A stretch of 64,000 nucleotides of DNA, taken from contig DASXUX010000028.1 of assembly GCA_036504595.1 (NCBI GenBank), positions 1-64,000 of the forward strand, read 5' to 3'. This document shows, one piece after another, positions 7,816 through 17,173 of the stretch. Source of the stretch: DASXUX01 sp036504595 (GTDB taxonomy: Bacteria > Planctomycetota > SZUA-567 > H5-PLA8). The translations under genes were made by a program, and so were the position numbers. The notes beneath the pieces were generated by a model. That model searched no databases. It worked only from the letters and a program-made list of their open reading frames with translations, and was not told the origin of the DNA. Positions within the stretch are counted from its first letter, which is position 1; every line of letters begins with the position of its first letter.

Positions 7816-10800
7816 TTATTTAGTTAAATTAATCTGCACGTCGCAGAACGTCAGCGCCGCGATCCCATTGGCCCCGATGATCAGCTTGTCCTGGCTCCAG
7901 GACATCTCCTTTAAGTACGTGATCGTCTTCGCTGTCGAAGCCTCCTTCAGCTTCAGCGTGAGCACATTTCCCGCGACCGACCCCGACGCCACCTTGTCCT
8001 TGGCGCCGTCCAGATAAATCTGCCCCACCAGCGCGTCCGTCCAAATCACGGGCTGATCGAACTCGAGCGCGATCGCGTCCGCTGCCGTGTACGTCGCTCG
8101 TTTCAGATTCGCCGCCGACAGCGGACCGGCCGCCGCCTTCCCATAAAAGTCCCGCTCCATCAACGGCTGAACCATCCGCGCAAATTCCGCCCAGCCGATC
8201 AGCGGAAAATGCGCCGGCCCCGGCGGCTTGATCCCCAGCGTGCTAAGGATGTCCATGTTCGAATACAGCCGCGGCAACGTCCGCTGTACCTCGCGCATCA
8301 TGTCGCCATGCCCGTTGCCCATGCTGCAGGAGTTCGGCCAGATCTGGAAAATGTAGTAGTGCTGGAGGTTCGGGAAATCCTGCTTCCACGCCGCCGACAT
8401 TTCGATGAAGTACTGCTGATATGTCTCCCACCCGTAGCCGCCCGTCGGCCCGTCCGCGCCCTGATCGTTTTCGCCCTGGTGCCACAGTACCGCGCGAATG
8501 CCATGCGTCAGCTTCGCCTGTTGCACCCGCCACAGCATGCGTCCGTAAATCGTGGTCAGGTCCGTCGGGTTCGCCTCGTTGCGCTGATGCTGATCGATCC
8601 GCGTCCCGCCCACCGCGCCGTTGACGATGAAGATCGGCATCTTCTGGCTCTCAAGCAGCCGCTTGGCGAGTTCCATTCCCCACCAGCCCAGTTCGGCCTT
8701 CTCGCCCTTTTGAGCTTTCCAGACTGGATAGCACCACAGATTCTGCTGATCATTCTTCGGATTGCCCGAGGGCCTGCCATAGCTGCGAATCCACTCGTTC
8801 GTGTCCGGTGGAGACTTCTCGCCCGTATCCGTCGCCAAGGCATTCGACTGCCCGTCAATCAGATACGCGTCTCCGCAAACGATGTTGTTGACGGTCCGCA
8901 CGACCGTTTCGGTCCCGCCGGTTTTCGTCCCGAACTCAACTTTGTACTTGATCAGCCCCGGCTTCAGCTTCACCGCCAGCGCATACGTTTTGTCAGCGCC
9001 GATCTTCTGTTCTTCCGTCTTGAAGATTTTCTCGTCCGCATAGATCTTCAGAAACACCGCGTCCGCCGCCTGCTCCAGCGTGCCGTTGTAGTACAGCGTC
9101 CCTTCGTTCTTGTCGTCGCGAGCGTAGAACTGATTTTCCACCGGCTGCTCGTCCTTCGCCGCCGTTCGCTGCACCCACGCATCGCTCTTCGGCTCCGTGA
9201 CCTGAATGTTCACCGTTCCGGTCGCCGGCACCCCGCCGTTGTCGATCGCCGCCTTCACCGTAATCGGCCCCGTGTACTGCGAGCGCTTCAGAATCAGCTT
9301 GCCCGCGGCTTTTTCTTTGATCACCGCTCCGCCCGTAACGGTCCATTTGTAGCGCAATTCCGCCGCGCCCTTCGCCTGCATCGCCGCCAGATTGCTGATC
9401 GCCGGCGCCACTTCAATCGTGTCGCGCCCGTTCCATTGCGCCGGCGCCTGCAGCGTGAAGACCGGCTCCGGAATTTCCTCCTTTATAGTGATCGCAATCT
9501 CGCGCGTCTTGACCTCGCTGGGATACACAGCCTTGAATTGCAGCGAACAGGCCGCATCACCCGTCACGCGCCCCACGTCAAACGTGTACGCAAACGCGTC
9601 CGTCGCGACGATCGTCTCCCGCCCGTCTCGTTTCAAAATCCAGTACAGTTTCTGCGCTCCACCGGCCTTGGCCGTAATTGTTGCGCTCTTGCCTTCCGCC
9701 ACCGTCAGCGTTTCCGGCGAGACAGAAAAGTCGTTCCCCGGCTGAACCACGATACCCACCAGCGTCTGCTGCGGCTTCTGATTCTCGTATTCGAGTCGTA
9801 CCCACTCCGCCGACCGCGTTACTTTCGACACACGGACTTCGTCGATGTCGCCGACAAAACTGTAATTGTTGTACCAGCCGCCAATGTACAGGCGACTTGG
9901 GCTCTTGATTGAGAGCGGCGGCCCCCCAGTGTTGGTGGCGTCGAGGACACCGTTGACGTACAAGCGCGCCTCGCCCTGCCTATAGGTGTGAACCACGTGA
10001 GTCCACTGCGACAAGGGCACGCTGCTGGCGCCATTCACATTGCCACCGGAGAAATAACAGTCCATTCTGACATGTGGAGGACTGACGAACTGCATCACGA
10101 CTTTGCCTTGGCCCTGCTCGTTGCCCCAGGCCACGATGGTCGTGTTCGGTTGCTCCGCCCTGAACCACGCTTCGGTGGAATGCGGACTGGAGCCTGTCGG
10201 ATAGGAAGCGTTCTTCTCGCCGCAGTTGAAGCCCTTGCCTTTGTCAAAGTGCCGGCTCTCGCCGATGATGCCGGACGAGGTAGCGCCGGCCTCCGTGCCG
10301 GCATGGGTAGCGCCGGCCTCCGTGCCGGCCGAGGTAACGCTCGCCTCCGTGCCGGCCCGTGACAGCGTGGTGCCCGTGTCCTTCGTTTCGAGCGTCCCCA
10401 CTTCGTCCTTCACCGGCTCGTTCATGTGCCAGACGCTCAAGTATCCGTTCGTCTCATTGAACACCGCCGTCCCGCTCGATTCGCTTTGAGCCCCCGCGTT
10501 CCCCCACTTCAGCTTGATCTCCTGCCGCGCCTTCCCTTTGATGACCGGAATTTTGACCCAGATGCTCGCCACCCCTTTCGCCGCATCCCACTGCTCGATC
10601 TGATACGCCAGCGGCGCGCCGTCACTGGAGAAAAACCGAAGATCTTCGCCGTTTGCTTTCGTTTGGCTGAAATCAAAAAACGCCTTATTCAACCGCACCA
10701 GCAGCGGAAAGTTCGCCTCCGACGCCGCCTCCGGCAAATCCGCCCCGTCCGGCGTCGTCAGAATGTAGATTGAGCCAGAGTGCTTCCATCCCGCGTCTTG

Positions 10801-10872
10801 CGCTTCGACCGCACAGATCAACAACGTCGGCAGAAGTAAGGCCAGAATTTTCCCGCGACCGAAGGCATTCAT
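7816..10872 (-). CDS. Exported DUF2341-LamG-acetylesterase (sialate O-acetylesterase-like) protein
   Basis: The product is 1018 residues with a signal peptide (to about 24, VEAQDA). Order of parts: a DUF2341-like domain (about 30-130); a LamG/concanavalin-like domain (about 140-385) interrupted by a repeat-encoded segment at about 172-198; two Ig-like regions (about 390-560); then an SGNH/SASA-type esterase (about 660-900). Catalytic residues visible are Ser in GQSNA near 674, GGTRI as the second block, WHQGEND near 799 and His in the AHFPLIGW block near 890. The last ~100 residues form a small beta domain. Likely role: deacetylation of extracellular or surface polysaccharide. GGAG lies 6 nt before the ATG. 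Confidence 0.85.
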   Translation of the reverse strand: MNAFGRGKILALLLPTLLICAVEAQDAGWKHSGSIYILTTPDGADLPEAASEANFPLLVRLNKAFFDFSQTKANGEDLRFFSSDGAPLAYQIEQWDAAKGVASIWVKIPVIKGKARQEIKLKWGNAGAQSESSGTAVFNETNGYLSVWHMNEPVKDEVGTLETKDTGTTLSRAGTEASVTSAGTEAGATHAGTEAGATSSGIIGESRHFDKGKGFNCGEKNASYPTGSSPHSTEAWFRAEQPNTTIVAWGNEQGQGKVVMQFVSPPHVRMDCYFSGGNVNGASSVPLSQWTHVVHTYRQGEARLYVNGVLDATNTGGPPLSIKSPSRLYIGGWYNNYSFVGDIDEVRVSKVTRSAEWVRLEYENQKPQQTLVGIVVQPGNDFSVSPETLTVAEGKSATITAKAGGAQKLYWILKRDGRETIVATDAFAYTFDVGRVTGDAACSLQFKAVYPSEVKTREIAITIKEEIPEPVFTLQAPAQWNGRDTIEVAPAISNLAAMQAKGAAELRYKWTVTGGAVIKEKAAGKLILKRSQYTGPITVKAAIDNGGVPATGTVNIQVTEPKSDAWVQRTAAKDEQPVENQFYARDDKNEGTLYYNGTLEQAADAVFLKIYADEKIFKTEEQKIGADKTYALAVKLKPGLIKYKVEFGTKTGGTETVVRTVNNIVCGDAYLIDGQSNALATDTGEKSPPDTNEWIRSYGRPSGNPKNDQQNLWCYPVWKAQKGEKAELGWWGMELAKRLLESQKMPIFIVNGAVGGTRIDQHQRNEANPTDLTTIYGRMLWRVQQAKLTHGIRAVLWHQGENDQGADGPTGGYGWETYQQYFIEMSAAWKQDFPNLQHYYIFQIWPNSCSMGNGHGDMMREVQRTLPRLYSNMDILSTLGIKPPGPAHFPLIGWAEFARMVQPLMERDFYGKAAAGPLSAANLKRATYTAADAIALEFDQPVIWTDALVGQIYLDGAKDKVASGSVAGNVLTLKLKEASTAKTITYLKEMSWSQDKLIIGANGIAALTFCDVQINLTK
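10280..10356. repeat. Three tandem 27-bp units in frame inside the LamG domain
   Basis: Units starting at 10280, 10307 and 10334 (GTAGCGCCGGCCTCCGTGCC core) have a period of exactly 27 bp. On the minus strand they encode the nonapeptide AGTEAGATH and variants three times. The same core recurs in frame in the genes at 2632-6315 and 31036-33666, and as a diverged form in 19794-22268. Confidence 0.8.
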
Positions 10873-10960
10873 GGGTGCTCCATCTATCGAGACAAGAAAC
10901 TAGGTAGCCGTTCACTTCTCCACTGGTTGAACACGTTTAGGTTTACGAACGTTCTTTAAC

Positions 10961-11064
10961 AGCTTTCAACACAAAGACGCAGAGACCACAGAGAGCACGG
11001 AGAAGGAGTAGAATAGAAAAAGCTCTGCGACCTCTGTGTTCTCTGTGCCTCTGTGTTGAAAGCT
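10961..11064. repeat. Palindromic CACAGAGG-type dispersed repeat
   Basis: This ~104-bp element has arms AGCTTTCAACACAAAG and CTCTGTGTTGAAAGCT (one mismatch), filled with degenerate ACAGAG units on one side and CTCTGTG units on the other. Most of the 237-bp gap between two minus-strand genes (10873-11109) is this element. Related shorter sequences occur at 24375-24451 (inside a helicase gene) and 34069-34098. Confidence 0.75.
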
Positions 11065-11109
11065 GTTTCCTTGCGTTGGCCTGAACGGTTACGAAATTGG
11101 AGCGACGCA

Positions 11110-13587
11110 CTATTTGTTAATCGTGCGAAGCTGCGGCTGCTCCGTCGCGACTTCGATGGACGCAATCGCCGCCTCGACCGCCGTGATTCTCCTCTTGTTC
11201 AACTCCCCGCCCGGGAACTCTCCCTTCTTGACCTGCTCATTTAAGAACACGATCAGTTCCTTCAGAGCCGGAATCGCCTCGCGCGCCGCCGTCCCATATG
11301 ATTCGATCTCCTTCATAATCAGCCCCGTCCGGCTCTCGCTGCCATGCCCGCCCTGCGTTCGAGCGAAAACCACGCCGGCGTCGATCCCTTCCTTGAAGTG
11401 GTACTTCGTCAGCGCCTTGAAGCCGCCCATGCGGATCTCGTTGCCGAACATCGTATCGGCTGGGCAGCGCGTCTTCACTGCCGCGAAAATCTCTGGCGCC
11501 AAAGCCTGAATGTCATCCACCGTGAGCAGCTTCTCAAAAGTATTCCGCAGCCGCATGCGAGCCATCCCATCGGGATTCTGAGCGACCGCGCGGATCGCCG
11601 GATACAACAGCTTCGGGTCGATCGACTTGATCGAATCGCGCAGCAGCCCGCCGAACACCGCCTCCGCCAGTTCCCCATGAGCGATCTGCACGGGATCGAC
11701 CCAGGCCACCGGTTCCTGCGGATCGGCCGTCTCGGCCAGAGCCTTCAGCATGTCGGCCAGCACCGGCTTGGCCCCGTCGCCCATTTTCTTCAGCGCGTTC
11801 GCCGCTTTGAATCGCAGCCACCGGTCTTCGTGCCTTAGCAGCCGAATGTACAGCGGCAACGCCTCGGCTGTCTTTAAGCAGCCCAGCGTTTCACACGCGC
11901 CCTGCCGCGCGCGCGCGTCTTTTCCTTCTGCCATCGCGATAAGCTGCGGAATCATGCCTTTCGCTTCGGGCCGCTTCGCCAGTTCCTCTGCCGCCCAGCT
12001 CCGCACGTTTGGCGACCAGTCGCCCAGCGTGTCTACGAGAACCTTCACGCTCTTCTTGCCGATCTCCACATCAAAGCACCCGGACGCGACCGCTTCGGCC
12101 ACATCCTTCTTGCTCAGCCAGTTCGCTTCCTTCGCGTCCTTGCCGGTGATGAAAAGCTTTTTCAGCGGCAGTGAATAGGTGAGAACGTACGTGGCGTTGG
12201 GGCTCAATCCGTCATAACTGCTCTTGCCGTAGTACGTGTTGTCGTCCGTCTGACCCGGCCCGTATTGCTCGCCGCCATCATATGTAAAGGAGCCGTCGCA
12301 GCGCCGCACCAGATCGAGATGCCACGAGGCCTCCTTAAAGAACGCCGCCACCGCCGCGGGCCCGCCCACGTTCGCGCCCGTAGCGCCCCACAAATAGCTG
12401 AAGCCCTGCCCCGTGTGCCCGTACTCGCGATTTTCATAGGATGCCGTCGTCGTCTTCGCGAAGAACTGTGCCTCCGGCACGCGATTTCCCTGTACGCCAA
12501 AGAACACCGCCGTCATCGCGTTCTTGCCGTTGTTGTCGTGATACGGCCAGGGCGCATGCTCGCCGTATGGAATCGCGCCTTTATCGACATAATAGCCAAA
12601 GAACTTCGACGCGCGATCAAGCGCCGCATCCACCTCCGGATCGTTGACGCCGCACTTCTTGCCCATCGCAATCGCCAGATTTCCAATCAGCCCTGATGCG
12701 TTCACCGGCCCATAAGGAGGAATCGACCCGTGCAGCTTGCCTTCCGGACTTGGCGGAGCGATCCCGTGCCCGAACGTGCCGTACAGACTCTGCCCTTTCG
12801 CTAGAGCCATCGTGTACTCGTTGATCGCGTGCAGAACTTCCTTGTCGCCGGTCAGCAGGTAATATTCGGAAAGGAAGAGGTTCTGGTAGCCCCAACCCCA
12901 AACGGACATTCCTGCCTTGAGCTGAATCTTCAGCGTACTTGGGGCCATCTTGCGAGCGAACTCCTGCACGCGCGGCAGATACTCCGCCTTGCCGCTGGCC
13001 ATGAGCGCCAACCCATTGACGGCGCCCCACAAATCCTCCTTCAACGGCTCCTTCTCCAGTGCCGCGCAAGCTTCTTCGAAAATCCGCTTCGACTTCGCGC
13101 AATCGTACGGCGCCGTGTCGCTATAGGTTCCCATTACGCGCAGCTTCAGCTCGACTTCGTCCGTCTTCCCTTCGCGCCAGCGAGTCAGCTTCAGCACGCC
13201 GCCGCTGCTTTCCTTCTCCGCTTCCTGGATCGCGCGCGCGAGACTCTTGCGCGCGTCATCGCTGAACGCTTTGCCGCCCACGCCCAGAATCACGTCATCG
13301 ACTCTGAACACTCCTTGAGCCGGCGATTTCGCGCCCACGTGCGTCACCAGAATCTGCCGGCTCACCGTCGTCGTGCGTCCCTGGCAGCTTTCAAAGAAGT
13401 TCGCCGGCTTCGTATAAATCCACCCGCGCAACCCTGTGGACCCCAGGTTGTACGTCAACCTGCGATCCACCTTGGTCTCAGCCTTCGTCAAGTCCGGCGG
13501 CCCTTCCGCCGCAGTAACACATGCGCCGGCTACTGACGCCAGCGCGATCACCACGGACCAGACACCACCGTTGCTTCGAGCACTCAT
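11110..13587 (-). CDS. Exported PDZ / HEAT-repeat protein, DUF6288-like
   Basis: The product is about 825 residues, starting at the ATG of MSARSNGG, which has GAGGGAG about 7 nt upstream. The open frame beyond it to 13689 has no ribosome-binding site. A signal peptide (to about residue 28, VTAAEG) is followed by a motif YNLGSTGLRGWI. Next comes a PDZ-like region containing QILVTHVGAKSPAQG and VDDVILGVGG. The central 350 residues look like an alpha/alpha toroid with conserved Trp, Gly and Tyr (YDGGEQYGPGQTDDNTYYG). The C-terminal third carries HEAT-type repeats (DARARQGACETLG...LRFKAANALKKMG). It is likely a periplasmic scaffold or carbohydrate-processing protein. The DUF6288 assignment is from memory and unverified. 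Confidence 0.7.
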   Translation of the reverse strand: MSARSNGGVWSVVIALASVAGACVTAAEGPPDLTKAETKVDRRLTYNLGSTGLRGWIYTKPANFFESCQGRTTTVSRQILVTHVGAKSPAQGVFRVDDVILGVGGKAFSDDARKSLARAIQEAEKESSGGVLKLTRWREGKTDEVELKLRVMGTYSDTAPYDCAKSKRIFEEACAALEKEPLKEDLWGAVNGLALMASGKAEYLPRVQEFARKMAPSTLKIQLKAGMSVWGWGYQNLFLSEYYLLTGDKEVLHAINEYTMALAKGQSLYGTFGHGIAPPSPEGKLHGSIPPYGPVNASGLIGNLAIAMGKKCGVNDPEVDAALDRASKFFGYYVDKGAIPYGEHAPWPYHDNNGKNAMTAVFFGVQGNRVPEAQFFAKTTTASYENREYGHTGQGFSYLWGATGANVGGPAAVAAFFKEASWHLDLVRRCDGSFTYDGGEQYGPGQTDDNTYYGKSSYDGLSPNATYVLTYSLPLKKLFITGKDAKEANWLSKKDVAEAVASGCFDVEIGKKSVKVLVDTLGDWSPNVRSWAAEELAKRPEAKGMIPQLIAMAEGKDARARQGACETLGCLKTAEALPLYIRLLRHEDRWLRFKAANALKKMGDGAKPVLADMLKALAETADPQEPVAWVDPVQIAHGELAEAVFGGLLRDSIKSIDPKLLYPAIRAVAQNPDGMARMRLRNTFEKLLTVDDIQALAPEIFAAVKTRCPADTMFGNEIRMGGFKALTKYHFKEGIDAGVVFARTQGGHGSESRTGLIMKEIESYGTAAREAIPALKELIVFLNEQVKKGEFPGGELNKRRITAVEAAIASIEVATEQPQLRTINK

Positions 13588-13691
13588 AAAACTCCCTCGT
13601 CGTTTGCCGGACAGAGTATCTCCGGGATGTTCGTTGTATGCCTCAGCATATCCGAGATTCCGGCAAAGCGACCCGTTTTCGCGACGCATGC

Positions 13692-13748
13692 AAACCCTCT
13701 CCCCCGCCGGGGAGAGGGTCGCGAGCGAAGCGAGCGGGGTGAGGGGTG
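13692..13748. repeat. CTCTCCCC...GGGGAGAG palindromic repeat
   Basis: A hairpin-forming CCTCTCCCCCGCCGGGGAGA segment is followed by a GCGAGCGAAGCGAGC block, inside the 304-bp gap between the divergent genes starting at 13587 and 13892. A related GCGGGGGAGAGG element is at 52954-52996. Such elements are widespread in bacterial genomes. A short CCCGTCA tandem lies at 13806-13822. No promoter could be assigned with confidence in this gap. Confidence 0.6.
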
Positions 13749-13891
13749 GCCTTGCACTACCGATAACGCCTGGCTCAGCCTACAGCCGGCCGCGAACCTC
13801 CATCCCACCCGTCACCCGTCACCCCGGCGTGGCATTTGACCGCCGCCCTCCCCGCACGTACACATGAAGGAAAGCAGCGGGAGAAACATCC

Positions 13892-15664
13892 ATGAACGAC
13901 TTTCCATCCTGGGCTCAAGAACTGGCGCAGACCTATCAGGGCGGAGCCGTCAACACGTTTCTGCTCCACGGAAACGTGAACGATCTTTGCGCCCTGCGCG
14001 AACCCAACGGCATGCGCTACGTCAGCCTCAAAGAATTCCTGATGAAGGCCATGTTCCCGCGCCGCGAGATGATCGTGAACTACGATCAGTCTGCGGGCAT
14101 CTGGTTCCCGCAGACCACCATGCGCGAAGACTTCGCCAAGGTCGTCAAGGCCGTCGATACCGTCCAGGGCACCAACTACTCCGACCGCATGCCGCGCGAA
14201 CCCGCCCGCGCCCTGCCGCTCATCGAACGCTTCCTCCGCACGCGCCTGATGGATAAGCCCGGCTATCGCGCCGCCGTCATCCTCGACTACGCGCACTTCA
14301 TCGGCCCGGCCAGCCTGGGCATGTCCTTCAGCCAGGACGAAGCCGCCACGCTGATCACGCTGCACAAATGGTCCAGCGATCCGGCCTTCACGCGAGCCGA
14401 CATCACCATCGTTCTCATCACGGAAAACCTTTCCGATCTGCATCCGCTCATGGTCCGCTCGCCGTACACGACCAAAGTCCAGATCGAATTGCCGGAGCAG
14501 GACGAACGCCTCGATTACCTGCGCACGATCGCTTCCGAAAGCGAAATGTCGCGAATCAGTGATTTGACGTTGAGTGAAATCTCCGTTCACACCGCCGGGC
14601 TGTCGTGCGTCAATCTCGGCCAGTTGATGGCGCGCGCGCGTTGGGCCGCTGAAATCCACGAACCCGATGCCAAATCGATCGCTGGCGGCGGTGGAGCGAC
14701 CAATGTCACCCGAAAGCTCGATCTGGACGCCCTCTTCACCGAAAAGAAAGCCATCATCGAAAAAGAGTGCTTCGGCCTGCTCGAATTCCTCAAGCCCAAG
14801 CGCGGCCTGGAAGCCGTCAGCGGCCATGTCGCTCAAAAAGCCTGGCTGGAAGAAGACGCGAAGCTGCTCAAAGAGGGCAAGCTCGAAGCGCTGCCGATGG
14901 GATACCTGATCTGCGGCCCCGTCGGCACTGGCAAAACGTACCTGATGACCTGCTACGCTGGCAGCCTTGGCATCCCGTGCGTGAAGCTGATGAACTTCCG
15001 CAGCCAGTGGCAAGGCGTGACCGAAGGCAACTGGGAAAAAATTCTTAACACACTCAAAGCCACCGGCCCCGTTGCCGTGATCATCGACGAAGCCGACGCC
15101 GCCGTCGGCAACCGCGACGCGAGCGGCGACAGCGGCACCAGTTCGCGCGTGTTCTCGATGCTAGCTCAGCAAATGGGCGACACCAACTACCGCGGAAAAA
15201 TCCTCTGGTTCCTGCTCACCTGCCGTCCCGATCTGCTCCCCATCGACTTGAAACGTCAGGGCCGAGCCGAAGTCCACATCCCCCTCTTCTATCCGCAAGG
15301 CGAAGAAGAGATGCGCACATACTTCAGCATTCTCGCCAAAAAGAACGGCGGCCAGCTCGATCCCAAGGACGTTCCACTCAAAGGCGTGCAGATGAAACTC
15401 TCCGGCTCCGACATCGAAGCCATCGTCATCCGCGCCAAACGCCGAGCCTTGCTGGGCGGTTCAGAGACGATCCGCGCGCAGGACCTCGCCGGCGAAATCG
15501 AAAGCTTCGCGCCCACGGTCAACAACGATGAAGTAGAACTTCAGATCCTCGCCGCCATCGTCGAATGCACGCATCAGGACTTCCTGCCCGATATCTACAA
15601 AAAAATCGATCGCCCCGACGCCGTCAAACGCCTGAGCGTGCTGAAGCAGATCGTCGGCCGCTAA
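13892..15664 (+). CDS. Two-module AAA-type ATPase
   Basis: The product is 590 residues. The second module (about 300-560) is a normal AAA domain: Walker A GPVGTGKT at about 346-353, Walker B VAVIIDEAD at about 396-404, a sensor-1-like FLLTCRPDLLP, and a lid with SGSDIEAIVIRAKRRAL. The N-terminal module (about 15-260) has the shape of an AAA domain with AAVILDYAHFI in the Walker B place but no Walker A, so it is probably inactive. The layout recalls the Ycf46 / Stage-V-like group of AAA proteins; the substrate is unknown. The ATG follows GGGAG by about 9 nt. There is no clear operon partner. Confidence 0.8.
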   Translation: MNDFPSWAQELAQTYQGGAVNTFLLHGNVNDLCALREPNGMRYVSLKEFLMKAMFPRREMIVNYDQSAGIWFPQTTMREDFAKVVKAVDTVQGTNYSDRMPREPARALPLIERFLRTRLMDKPGYRAAVILDYAHFIGPASLGMSFSQDEAATLITLHKWSSDPAFTRADITIVLITENLSDLHPLMVRSPYTTKVQIELPEQDERLDYLRTIASESEMSRISDLTLSEISVHTAGLSCVNLGQLMARARWAAEIHEPDAKSIAGGGGATNVTRKLDLDALFTEKKAIIEKECFGLLEFLKPKRGLEAVSGHVAQKAWLEEDAKLLKEGKLEALPMGYLICGPVGTGKTYLMTCYAGSLGIPCVKLMNFRSQWQGVTEGNWEKILNTLKATGPVAVIIDEADAAVGNRDASGDSGTSSRVFSMLAQQMGDTNYRGKILWFLLTCRPDLLPIDLKRQGRAEVHIPLFYPQGEEEMRTYFSILAKKNGGQLDPKDVPLKGVQMKLSGSDIEAIVIRAKRRALLGGSETIRAQDLAGEIESFAPTVNNDEVELQILAAIVECTHQDFLPDIYKKIDRPDAVKRLSVLKQIVGR

Positions 15665-15700
15665 CGAAGCGCTGAGTAATGAGGTTCTGCGCGCGCCGTT

Positions 15701-15734
15701 TCTCAGCACTCAGAACTCAGCACTCAGGACTAAG
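15701..15734. repeat. CTCAGCA / CTCAGAA heptamer-type tandem repeat
   Basis: About four to five diverged copies of a 7-8 bp unit (CACTCAG / AACTCAG) lie in the 127-bp gap downstream of the ATPase gene. The same family, in opposite orientation, is at 24964-24993 within a helicase gene. Confidence 0.65.
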
Positions 15735-15791
15735 CACAAGAAATTCAATACGCGCACCGAACTCGAAACGACTTCGTTCGTATACACTTTT

Positions 15792-16085
15792 ATGAGCTAC
15801 TGCCGCGGAGACGAACCCGGTTTCTGGAACGAGGTCTTCGGCAACCCGACGGCCCCAGAGAAAGAGCGAATACACTTCGCCGAGCACAAGCCCCACGTCC
15901 GCGACCTCGGCGTCTTCGCCCGCGTTGCGCTCGTCCTCGCATCCGTTCTCGTTGTCGCCCTGACAACCTGCTGGCTGGTACAATTCGAACGCAAACACGC
16001 GGACAAGAGCATCCAAATCAAGGAAATCAATTCGGAGACCGCCTCCGAAACCGCCGACAACTCGCCCTTAGACTCCAGACTCTAG
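15792..16085 (+). CDS. Small single-span membrane protein, unknown function
   Basis: The product is 97 residues with one clear transmembrane helix at about 43-65 (VFARVALVLASVLVVALTTC). The N-terminal ~40 residues are polar with an acidic and aromatic mix, and the C-terminal tail is charged. There is no recognisable domain and no good Shine-Dalgarno before the ATG, so the start is uncertain. The last residues (SPLDSRL) and the stop codon fall inside a GACTCCA-type tandem repeat, so the repeat seems to have supplied or replaced the original C-terminus. Confidence 0.55.
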   Translation: MSYCRGDEPGFWNEVFGNPTAPEKERIHFAEHKPHVRDLGVFARVALVLASVLVVALTTCWLVQFERKHADKSIQIKEINSETASETADNSPLDSRL

Positions 16086-16104
16086 ACCCCAGACTCCAGA
16101 CTCA
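16070..16104. repeat. GACTCCA / GACTCTA tandem repeat overlapping a gene end
   Basis: About five diverged copies of a 7-bp unit (GACTCCA, GACTCTA, GACCCCA). The repeat starts inside the upstream coding sequence and continues past its TAG. Relatives lie at 20359-20391 and 33084-33120, both within genes. Confidence 0.7.
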
Positions 16105-16152
16105 AATTGCATACACTACCGCCGCCCACTGATACCGCTCACCAAGTACCAC

Positions 16153-16665
16153 TCACATAGCACGTTCAACGCGAAGGCCATAATACTGCGCGTCGCGCTC
16201 CACTCCGTCGAGTTCCGCTATGCGTGGCAGATGCCCCCAGAGCTTGAAGCCGCGGCTGGTGAAGAGACGGACGCTGGGCTCATTATGCGCGAAGATCACA
16301 GCCAGCACGGTCTTGATTCCGAGTTCCGGACAGCGGCGCAGCATTTCGTCCACGAGCGTGCGCCCGATGCCGCGCCCGGAATGCTGCGGCGCAACATAGA
16401 CCGAGATTTCGGCGGTGTGCCGATACGCAGGCCGGCCATAAAACGGGCTCAAACTGGCCCAGCCGACAATTTCTCCTCCGCCCTCATCCGCAACGATGAG
16501 CGGGTGGCAATCGGGAGTGTGCGCGTGAAACCACGGTACGCGATCAGCGACGGAGACCGGGGTCAGATCGGCAGTGGCTTTGCGCCCGGGAATGGCCGCG
16601 TTGTAGATCTCCACGATGCGCGGAAGATCGTCGGACAAAGCCAGACGCAGCAGCAGGTCGCTCAT
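16153..16665 (-). CDS. GNAT acetyltransferase, phosphinothricin/methionine sulfoximine type
   Basis: The product is 170 residues, the full length of the Pat/MnaT (YncA) group of GNAT N-acetyltransferases. These acetylate small amine substrates such as phosphinothricin, methionine sulfoximine or L-amino acids with acetyl-CoA. Visible motifs are IVEIYNAAI near the N-terminus, the motif A block VYVAPQHSGRGIGRTLVDE (acetyl-CoA pyrophosphate binding, about 91-109), AHNEPSVRLFTSRGFKLWG (motif B), and the family C-terminal LDGVERDAQYYGL. The start overlaps the upstream VOC gene stop by 4 bp (ATGA), so the two genes are translationally coupled. Confidence 0.9.
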   Translation of the reverse strand: MSDLLLRLALSDDLPRIVEIYNAAIPGRKATADLTPVSVADRVPWFHAHTPDCHPLIVADEGGGEIVGWASLSPFYGRPAYRHTAEISVYVAPQHSGRGIGRTLVDEMLRRCPELGIKTVLAVIFAHNEPSVRLFTSRGFKLWGHLPRIAELDGVERDAQYYGLRVERAM

Positions 16666-17087
16666 GCTTTTACTTCCCGCGGTAGGGGCTGCGGACGGAG
16701 CAGAATGTGAAACAGGTTGCCTTCGGGATCCCGGTAGAAGCGGACGCGCGTGCCGCCGGCGGCGGAGCGCTCCGGACCTTCCGCTCGCGCGCCCGATGCC
16801 ACCAGCCAGTCCACGGCCGCGTTGAAATCGGAGACGAGAATGGCGACGTGAGCGTAACCCGGATCTGTGTTCTGGTGTTCAACGAATGGCTTGCCGGCGT
16901 CGGCGGGGATGATTTCGATCATCGTCCCGCCCTCGCTCAGTTCGATCAGAAACGCATTCGGCTTGCCGGGGCCATTGTCGAAGGTTGTGCGAATGCGAAA
17001 ACCCAGCACGCGCTGGTACCACGCGACCAGAGCGGCGGGCTCTTTCGATGCGATCGCGAAATGCTCAATCCCTGTGAACAGGCCCAT
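16662..17087 (-). CDS. VOC superfamily (glyoxalase/bleomycin-resistance-like) protein
   Basis: The product is 141 residues. I start at the ATG of MGLFTGIEHF, preceded by AGGAG at 9 nt; the frame runs further upstream only through a repeat-derived stretch. It has the paired beta-alpha-beta-beta-beta VOC fold: IEHFAIASKEPAALVAWYQ opens module 1 and GYAHVAILVSDFNAAVDWL opens module 2. Candidate metal ligands are His in each opening strand and Glu in MIEIIP and in the C-terminal YRDPEGNLFHIL. The reaction is unknown (lyase, dioxygenase or binding protein). It is coupled to the acetyltransferase gene, which suggests a shared small-molecule detoxification role. Confidence 0.85.
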   Translation of the reverse strand: MGLFTGIEHFAIASKEPAALVAWYQRVLGFRIRTTFDNGPGKPNAFLIELSEGGTMIEIIPADAGKPFVEHQNTDPGYAHVAILVSDFNAAVDWLVASGARAEGPERSAAGGTRVRFYRDPEGNLFHILLRPQPLPREVKA

Positions 17088-17173
17088 CCCAATTGCTCCT
17101 GTCGGCTTGGCGCGGAACGTTCCGGCTGCAATGGAAAGCCTGTGTACGCGCTCGCCGCCGCAGATGCCAGAGG

